From an uncultured Blautia sp. (GTDB taxonomy: Bacteria; Bacillota; Clostridia; Lachnospirales; Lachnospiraceae): a stretch of 9,518 nucleotides of DNA. Positions 5,032 to 9,518 of this stretch are shown here, in pieces; the stretch's first letter is position 1; every line of letters begins with the position of its first letter. Below the pieces are notes generated by a model that searched no databases, had not been told where the DNA came from, and saw only the letters and a list, made by a program, of their open reading frames with translations. A program made the translations under genes and the position numbers. Location of the stretch: assembly GCA_900552095.1 (NCBI GenBank), contig URYM01000054.1, positions 1-9,518 of the forward strand, given 5' to 3'.

Positions 5032-7191
5032 ATGTGGAAAAATGTAAAAAAAATCGTTTCGTCGGCAGCTGTCATAGCGGGAATCCTGCTTTTTATCCTG
5101 CTTTTGGCAGGGCGTAAAGGAACGGATCCCTCAAATCCTATGGAAAAGGAGGCAGATCCGTCCCGGATGTATCAGACGGCTTCTGTACTTGCCATGGATC
5201 AGTCTGTTCTGGAAGGAATTGCAAATGCCAATATCCAGACACAGGCAGGGGAGGAACAGACGGAAGAGGAGCAGAAAGAGGAAGAGAAGAAAGAAGAACA
5301 GAGCGAGGAGCAGACAGAAGAAGAACAGCAGAGAGAGGACGGGGAGGAGAACGGGGAGAATCCGGGAATGGAAGCTCAGGTTCCCGGTCTGAATTCAGAC
5401 TCTCTGTCAGGCCTCCTTCCCCTGATTTCTCATAATCCAGGGAAGAACAATTCCGGGAGTGGAAGTGGAGAACAGGGGGAGATTCAGAATCCCGGAGAGG
5501 GAGATGGCGAGGGAGAAGGTACGGTTCCCGGAGAACCGGATCAGAATCCGGATCCGTCGGCAGAATGGTTTGTTACGTCTATTCTGGATCAGGATACAAT
5601 CGAGATTCCAGAGTATCCATTTACAATTACGCTGACAGAGGCCGGAAAAAATCTGTCGGTAGTCAGCCGAAGCCTGGAGGTAAATGGAGAACTCAGAAGC
5701 TGCGGGTATGAGGATACAGCTGTCCTGAAAGAAGGCAGTAATCAGGTCAGAGTTACGCTGCAGTTTCAGAATAACAGCGGAAAGCGATTTCGTCAGTCAA
5801 AAGAGTATACGCTTTATTATGTGCCGGAAAATCGTTATGGGATTTTTGTCAGAAATGTAAAAACCGGAGTTATGATAGAGGGAGATTTGACGGTTCGGGA
5901 AGAAACAATGACGCTTGAAGTGTGGGCAAAAAAGGGCGGAAAAGACGTGGAACCCAAAGTTCGCCTAAATGGTGAGAGCATATCGAAGGGGGAAGACGGT
6001 TATTATGGGCTGCGCCTGAATCCAGGTCAGAATGCGCTGCAGCTGTCTGCCGGATATGGTCAGAACAAGATCACCAAAAGCCTGACACTTACCTATGCGA
6101 TGGATGAATTTACACTGCGGATGGAAAGTCCTTCCATTTCGGAAGAGATTGTGGCGGAACAGTTTAACGGTACGTCCTGGGCATTTTATGAGGCGGACAG
6201 TTCAGAGTTTTCATTTCGCGTTTCCTGTCCGAATACGGGAGAAGGAAGGATCACCCAGGTGACGGTGGGAAGCGGAAATCAGAGTTATACGCCGCAGCCG
6301 AATGCCTCCGGCTATCGGACGATTGATCTGTATGCTGCCGGGGAAACACCGATTCGGGTGGACTTTCTCGATGAGGCGGGACAGGCCTGGTATTATCTCT
6401 GGAATATTACCTATAAGAGAAATTATACTCCTCCGGACAGGGAACCGGTGATCAATATGAATCTTACGGATGGTCAGGAGGTGACGTCTGCAGAATATAT
6501 TCTGACGGTAGATGCCCATGATTACAGGGCGAATCCGATTTATGATATTCAGGTGAAGATTAATGGGACGGAGGTATCGAGTTCAGGTATTTCAGGTATT
6601 GCACAGCAATATCATCTGCCACTGCAGGCAGGAGAGAATGAACTGGAAGTTACAGCGGCTGACAAAGAGCAGTATCAAAAGACGGAGATCAGGACTATTT
6701 ATTACCTGCCGGATCAGAGTGTGACCGCCAGTCTTTATGTATCTGTGGATGTACTGGGACTCGGAACACTGATCCGGGAACCTCAGGTTACAGTACCGGG
6801 GAATACCACAATTGCGCGGCTGGTGGTAGATCGGCTGGCAGCTTACGGGATAGAATCTGTTTATTCGGGAACACCGGAAAGCAGCGGATTTTATCTTAAG
6901 AGAATGAACAGACCGGGAACTTTTGCGGGAGCTTATATTCCGGAATGGGAAAAACAGTTCCTGACAGAACATGGATATACATTTGATGATCCGCTGGAAG
7001 TGGATCCGGACAGTCTGGGAGAATTTGATTATACCAAGGGTTCCGGCTGGATGATTACACTGAATGATTATTATATCGGAGAAGGTATGGGAACTCACTG
7101 TGTGGAGGACGGTGATGTGATCCGTATTCAGTTTACACTGGCTTTGGGCGCGGATATTGGCGTAGACCCGGATTCCGGTATCTATGGATAG
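5032..7191 (+). CDS. Membrane-tethered Glu-rich protein with C-terminal DUF4430 domain
   Basis: 719 residues. The start at 5032 gives a basic N-terminus and one transmembrane or signal-anchor helix (about 8-26), with no good cleavage site. Residues about 72-106 are an extreme Glu/Gln/Lys-rich stretch, followed by a Gly/Pro/Asn-rich linker (about 107-175): an extended spacer through the wall. Residues about 180-560 hold successive beta-sandwich-like modules (motifs such as LKEGSNQVRVTL, LNPGQNALQLSA and LQAGENELEVTA) resembling bacterial Ig/cadherin-like folds. Residues about 565-710 match DUF4430, related to the C-terminal domain of transcobalamin and intrinsic factor: VPGNTTIARLVVDRLAAYGI, then GSGWMITLNDYYIGEGMG, then VEDGDVIRIQFT. 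There is no dockerin or sorting signal. The ribosome binding site is weak (TGGA at 5021-5024, or AAAGGG at 5010-5015 too far away). The stop codon overlaps the next gene's ribosome binding site. Likely an extracellular ligand- or protein-binding anchor; the ligand is unknown. Confidence 0.9.
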   Translation: MWKNVKKIVSSAAVIAGILLFILLLAGRKGTDPSNPMEKEADPSRMYQTASVLAMDQSVLEGIANANIQTQAGEEQTEEEQKEEEKKEEQSEEQTEEEQQREDGEENGENPGMEAQVPGLNSDSLSGLLPLISHNPGKNNSGSGSGEQGEIQNPGEGDGEGEGTVPGEPDQNPDPSAEWFVTSILDQDTIEIPEYPFTITLTEAGKNLSVVSRSLEVNGELRSCGYEDTAVLKEGSNQVRVTLQFQNNSGKRFRQSKEYTLYYVPENRYGIFVRNVKTGVMIEGDLTVREETMTLEVWAKKGGKDVEPKVRLNGESISKGEDGYYGLRLNPGQNALQLSAGYGQNKITKSLTLTYAMDEFTLRMESPSISEEIVAEQFNGTSWAFYEADSSEFSFRVSCPNTGEGRITQVTVGSGNQSYTPQPNASGYRTIDLYAAGETPIRVDFLDEAGQAWYYLWNITYKRNYTPPDREPVINMNLTDGQEVTSAEYILTVDAHDYRANPIYDIQVKINGTEVSSSGISGIAQQYHLPLQAGENELEVTAADKEQYQKTEIRTIYYLPDQSVTASLYVSVDVLGLGTLIREPQVTVPGNTTIARLVVDRLAAYGIESVYSGTPESSGFYLKRMNRPGTFAGAYIPEWEKQFLTEHGYTFDDPLEVDPDSLGEFDYTKGSGWMITLNDYYIGEGMGTHCVEDGDVIRIQFTLALGADIGVDPDSGIYG

Positions 7192-7194
7192 GAG
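7190..7194 (+). promoter_or_regulatory. AGGAG ribosome binding site that sets the MoxR start at 7202
   Basis: AGGAG lies seven bases before the ATG at 7202 and overlaps the TAG stop of the DUF4430 gene (7189-7191). An ATG at 7184 is in the same frame but has no ribosome binding site and lies inside the previous coding sequence. The shorter start is therefore preferred, and translation is probably coupled. Confidence 0.75.
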
Positions 7195-7201
7195 AGAGAA
7201 G

Positions 7202-8137
7202 ATGAATCAGAGGACAGAAGCAATTCTTAACGAAATGGAAACGGTAATTGTGGGAAAGAGAGAGGTTCTGAAAAAGACGCTTATGGCGATCCTGTCACGG
7301 GGACATATTCTTCTGGATGATGTACCCGGAGTGGGGAAAACCACGCTGGCGCTGGCGTGCTCACGAACCCTGGGGCTGGATTATCAGCGTATCCAGTTTA
7401 CACCGGATGTGATTCCATCTGATATTGTGGGATTTTCTGTTTATAACAGAGATCAGGGGAGTTTTGATTATAAGCCGGGGGCAGTGATGACCAACCTTCT
7501 TCTGGCGGATGAAATTAACCGGACGTCCAGCAAGACTCAGTCTGCTCTTTTGGAGGTAATGGAGGAAGGCCAGGTGACCGTGGATGGAATTACCCATGCT
7601 CTGCCTGCTCCCTTTGTGGTGATAGCGACGCAGAATCCGGCGGGATCTGCGGGAACGCAGCTTCTGCCTCAGGCTCAGCTGGATCGTTTTATGATTCGCA
7701 TGGAGATGGGGTATCCCGATTTTGAAAGTCAGGTGAATATTTTAAGAGACCGTCAGGAGCAGAACCCGCTGGATCGTGTGCGTCAGGTAGTTTCCAGAGA
7801 GGAGATTCTGGCAATGCAGGAAGAAATACAGGGGATTTATGTAGAAGATAAAATTCTGGAATATGTGACGGCGCTGGCGGTGGAGACTAGACAGCAGGAG
7901 ATGATCCGACTGGGGGTCAGTCCGAGAGGAGCGCTGGCAGTTACCAGGATGGCCCGGGCGCATGCTTATCTTGCGGGGCGGGATTATGTGATACCGGAGG
8001 ATGTGCAGAGTATTTTTCTTGATGTGTGCGCCCATCGAATTATTCTGAATCCAAAGGCGAGGATTGCTCAGTATTCAGCGGCGGATGTGCTGGAGCAGGT
8101 ATTAAAGCAGGTAAAATCACCGGACAGCGGGCGATAG
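7202..8137 (+). CDS. MoxR-family AAA+ ATPase
   Basis: 311 residues from the preferred start, a normal length for MoxR proteins. The motifs are complete: Walker A DVPGVGKTT (40-48), Walker B LLLADEINR (99-107), sensor 1 ATQNP (142-146), the arginine-finger region LPQAQLDRF (155-163; the usual Glu after LP is Gln here), and a sensor 2-like VSPRGALA (239-246). The C-terminal helical lid (about 205-300) includes the family-typical DYVIPEDVQ. MoxR ATPases act in the cytoplasm as chaperone-like remodellers, usually with DUF58 and von Willebrand-type partners, and are implicated in maturing envelope or metal-dependent proteins. Here the gene lies between the DUF4430 membrane protein and a DUF58 protein, in a compact group with ten bases or fewer between genes. 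That suggests it serves assembly of the neighbouring surface proteins, but the client is not shown. Confidence 0.95.
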   Translation: MNQRTEAILNEMETVIVGKREVLKKTLMAILSRGHILLDDVPGVGKTTLALACSRTLGLDYQRIQFTPDVIPSDIVGFSVYNRDQGSFDYKPGAVMTNLLLADEINRTSSKTQSALLEVMEEGQVTVDGITHALPAPFVVIATQNPAGSAGTQLLPQAQLDRFMIRMEMGYPDFESQVNILRDRQEQNPLDRVRQVVSREEILAMQEEIQGIYVEDKILEYVTALAVETRQQEMIRLGVSPRGALAVTRMARAHAYLAGRDYVIPEDVQSIFLDVCAHRIILNPKARIAQYSAADVLEQVLKQVKSPDSGR

Positions 8138-8146
8138 GAGAGACAG

Positions 8147-9319
8147 ATGGCGAAATCCAGAATTTTATGGGGCCTATGGCTTGTCTGTGCCCTGTTTGCG
8201 TATATTTTTACAGAGAGTTATGCTTTCTTTTTCCTTGCTGTGGCTTCCTTCATTTTACCAGTCACTTTTTTGCTTCTTACCTGGGGCTGTCTGGGGAAGC
8301 TGGATGCGGTTCTGTGGGCGCAGCCTGCCTGTGGGAAAGGAAAGAAGGGAAGAATGAGGATTCAGTTATCCAACAAAAGTCTGCTCCCGCTGGATCGGAT
8401 TGTGTGTACCGTAGAAGGCAGCAATCTCCTGACTGGGCAGGGATTTCGGCGGTCTGTGCGGATGGCAGCCGTGCCCGGGGGAGAGAGCGTACAGGATCTG
8501 GAAATAATAAGTCCCTGCTGTGGAATGCTTTCTTTTTCAGCGGTGGGAATCACAGTTTATGATCTCTTTGGCCTGGGACGGTTCCGGAAGAAAATTCTGG
8601 CAGAAGCGCGGATGGCAGTACAGCCGGACACATTTGGAGTAGAAGTAGAGGTGGCTTACGGTGAAAGCATGAGCCTGGACGGGGAAGAGTATTCTATGAA
8701 AAAGTCTGGCTTTGATCCCAGCGAAACATTTGCGATCCGGGATTATCGGGAAGGAGACAGGATCCGGCAGATTCACTGGAAACTTTCAGAAAAAACGGGG
8801 GATCTGCTGGTTCGGGAGTATGGACTTCCCATACAGAATACCATTCTTCTTCTGCTGGAAACGGGAATTATGGCCGGGGAGGAAAAAAAGGAATGGGAAG
8901 ACAGGATGGATATGCTGGCTGAGGCTCTGTTTTCTGTTTCTCAGGAACTGACAGAGCAGCAGCTGGTATACAGTATTGGCTGGCAGAATCATTTGGAAAA
9001 AATATTTAACTGCGTGGAAATAGGCGGACCGGAGGAACTGTCTGATCAGCTGATTCAGGTTCTGGGAGCAGCAGGAGGGGAGGATGAAACTTCTGTCCTG
9101 GCGCATTATCTGGAACAGCATGAGCAATGTGAATTTGCCCATGTAATTTTGTTTTCCCCTCACAGGATTGCGGATGTGGGGATGATACAGAATCAGGCTA
9201 TGGTAACTTCGATTATTTGCGGGACAGAGGATCTGGGATGGGAAGAAGAGGATGGAGGACGTCTTCTGGAAGCTTCTTATCGGACTCTGGCGGAGCAGGT
9301 GGCTTATCTGGAACTGTAG
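8147..9319 (+). CDS. DUF58 domain membrane protein
   Basis: 390 residues, with AGGAG at 8136-8140 six bases before the ATG and overlapping the MoxR stop. Two N-terminal transmembrane helices (about 6-22 and 25-47) form a hairpin; the rest is predicted soluble. The DUF58 signature is clear at about 189-225: FDPSETFAIRDYREGD, then RQIHWKLS, then KTGDLLVREY. The following von Willebrand A-like strand reads ILLLLETGIMAG, so the metal-binding DxSxS is not present (E238, G240, M242). DUF58 proteins are standard partners of MoxR ATPases in MoxR-DUF58-transglutaminase clusters. The role is probably as a membrane adaptor for the ATPase. The domain call is firm; the biochemical function of the family is poorly known. 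Confidence 0.93.
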   Translation: MAKSRILWGLWLVCALFAYIFTESYAFFFLAVASFILPVTFLLLTWGCLGKLDAVLWAQPACGKGKKGRMRIQLSNKSLLPLDRIVCTVEGSNLLTGQGFRRSVRMAAVPGGESVQDLEIISPCCGMLSFSAVGITVYDLFGLGRFRKKILAEARMAVQPDTFGVEVEVAYGESMSLDGEEYSMKKSGFDPSETFAIRDYREGDRIRQIHWKLSEKTGDLLVREYGLPIQNTILLLLETGIMAGEEKKEWEDRMDMLAEALFSVSQELTEQQLVYSIGWQNHLEKIFNCVEIGGPEELSDQLIQVLGAAGGEDETSVLAHYLEQHEQCEFAHVILFSPHRIADVGMIQNQAMVTSIICGTEDLGWEEEDGGRLLEASYRTLAEQVAYLEL

Positions 9320-9331
9320 GCGGGGAGGATT

Positions 9332-9518
9332 ATGACAGAGACAACCATAACAGAAAAAAAACTTATTCTTTGTCCGGCAGAACAGAAGGAGGGACAGAAT
9401 AATCGGAGCAGACTCTGGGATTTCTTTTTTCTGCTTTTGTTTCAGGCAGCCTGGACAGGAACCTTGGGTTCCATGTTTCAGCTGGATTTTTTCTGGCTTC
9501 TCCCGACGGTCGGGGCGG
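9332..9518 (+). CDS. N-terminal fragment of a membrane protein, probably TgpA-like transglutaminase
   Basis: 62 complete codons are visible before the window ends. The start at 9332 is supported by GGGGAGG at 9322-9328. A polar N-terminus of about 28 residues (MTETTITEKKLILCPAEQ) precedes hydrophobic segments (WDFFFLLLFQAAW, then FFWLLPTVGA), consistent with the first helices of a polytopic membrane protein. The gene starts 12 bases after the DUF58 stop. The third gene in MoxR-DUF58 clusters is commonly a multi-helix membrane protein with an extracytoplasmic transglutaminase-like domain, so that is the best guess. No catalytic Cys-His-Asp region lies within the window, so the identification rests on position alone. 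Confidence 0.72.
   Translation, partial: MTETTITEKKLILCPAEQKEGQNNRSRLWDFFFLLLFQAAWTGTLGSMFQLDFFWLLPTVGA

Noticed and set aside
7184..7201. Upstream ATG at 7184 as the MoxR start
   Set aside because: It has no ribosome binding site and overlaps the previous gene. The ATG at 7202 has AGGAG at the correct distance.
8026..8562. 178-codon open frame overlapping the MoxR end and DUF58 start
   Set aside because: It is in a different frame from two genes with full family motifs, has no ribosome binding site, and its product has no coherent domain.

Overview
The window looks like one end of a metagenome-derived contig from an anaerobic gut Firmicute, most likely a Lachnospiraceae-type Clostridia. 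This is inferred from the near-even base composition, strong AGGAG ribosome binding sites, Big2/cadherin-like/dockerin surface proteins, CxxC surface repeats and a KTGD-type wall-sorting tail. Every supported gene is on the + strand. I see no mobile element, tRNA, rRNA or CRISPR array.

Bases 1-51 are not genomic. They are an Illumina Nextera i5 adapter: the end of P5, an 8-base index, the read-1 primer part and the transposon mosaic end. Genomic sequence starts at about base 52, inside a coding region. The apparent ATG at 35, which reads MCIRDS, is an artefact of the adapter, so the first gene has lost its 5' end.

Region 1 (52-4891) holds two tightly linked genes for secreted surface proteins. 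The first encodes at least 1179 residues: two Big2 Ig-like domains, cadherin-like beta-sandwich domains, a PEGA-like domain, an approximately eight-bladed PQQ-type beta-propeller, two more cadherin-like domains and a C-terminal two-repeat dockerin. The second, 12 bases downstream, encodes a signal peptide, one short cohesin-like domain, four to five Cys/His repeats and a Thr/Pro-rich linker ending in a non-canonical sortase-like tail (AAKTGD, hydrophobic helix, basic end). Together they look like a dockerin cargo protein and its wall-anchored cohesin receptor.

Region 2 (4892-5031) is the only real intergenic gap. It carries a GC-rich nested hairpin and a second imperfect hairpin followed by seven Ts, suggesting termination or attenuation between the two gene groups.

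Region 3 (5032-9518) is a compact group. It begins with a membrane-tethered, Glu-rich protein ending in a DUF4430 (transcobalamin-C-terminal-like) domain. A MoxR AAA+ ATPase and a DUF58 membrane protein follow, then the start of a membrane protein cut by the window end. By position the last is probably the transglutaminase-like third member of the common MoxR-DUF58-transglutaminase set.

Taken together, the locus suggests a non-cellulolytic cohesin-dockerin surface assembly. No glycoside hydrolase is visible. A propeller/Ig adhesin-like protein would be docked onto a wall-anchored receptor, next to a DUF4430 membrane protein and a MoxR/DUF58 module that may assemble or remodel envelope proteins. 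The ligand is unknown. A cobamide is one hypothesis suggested by DUF4430, but nothing else in the window demonstrates it.
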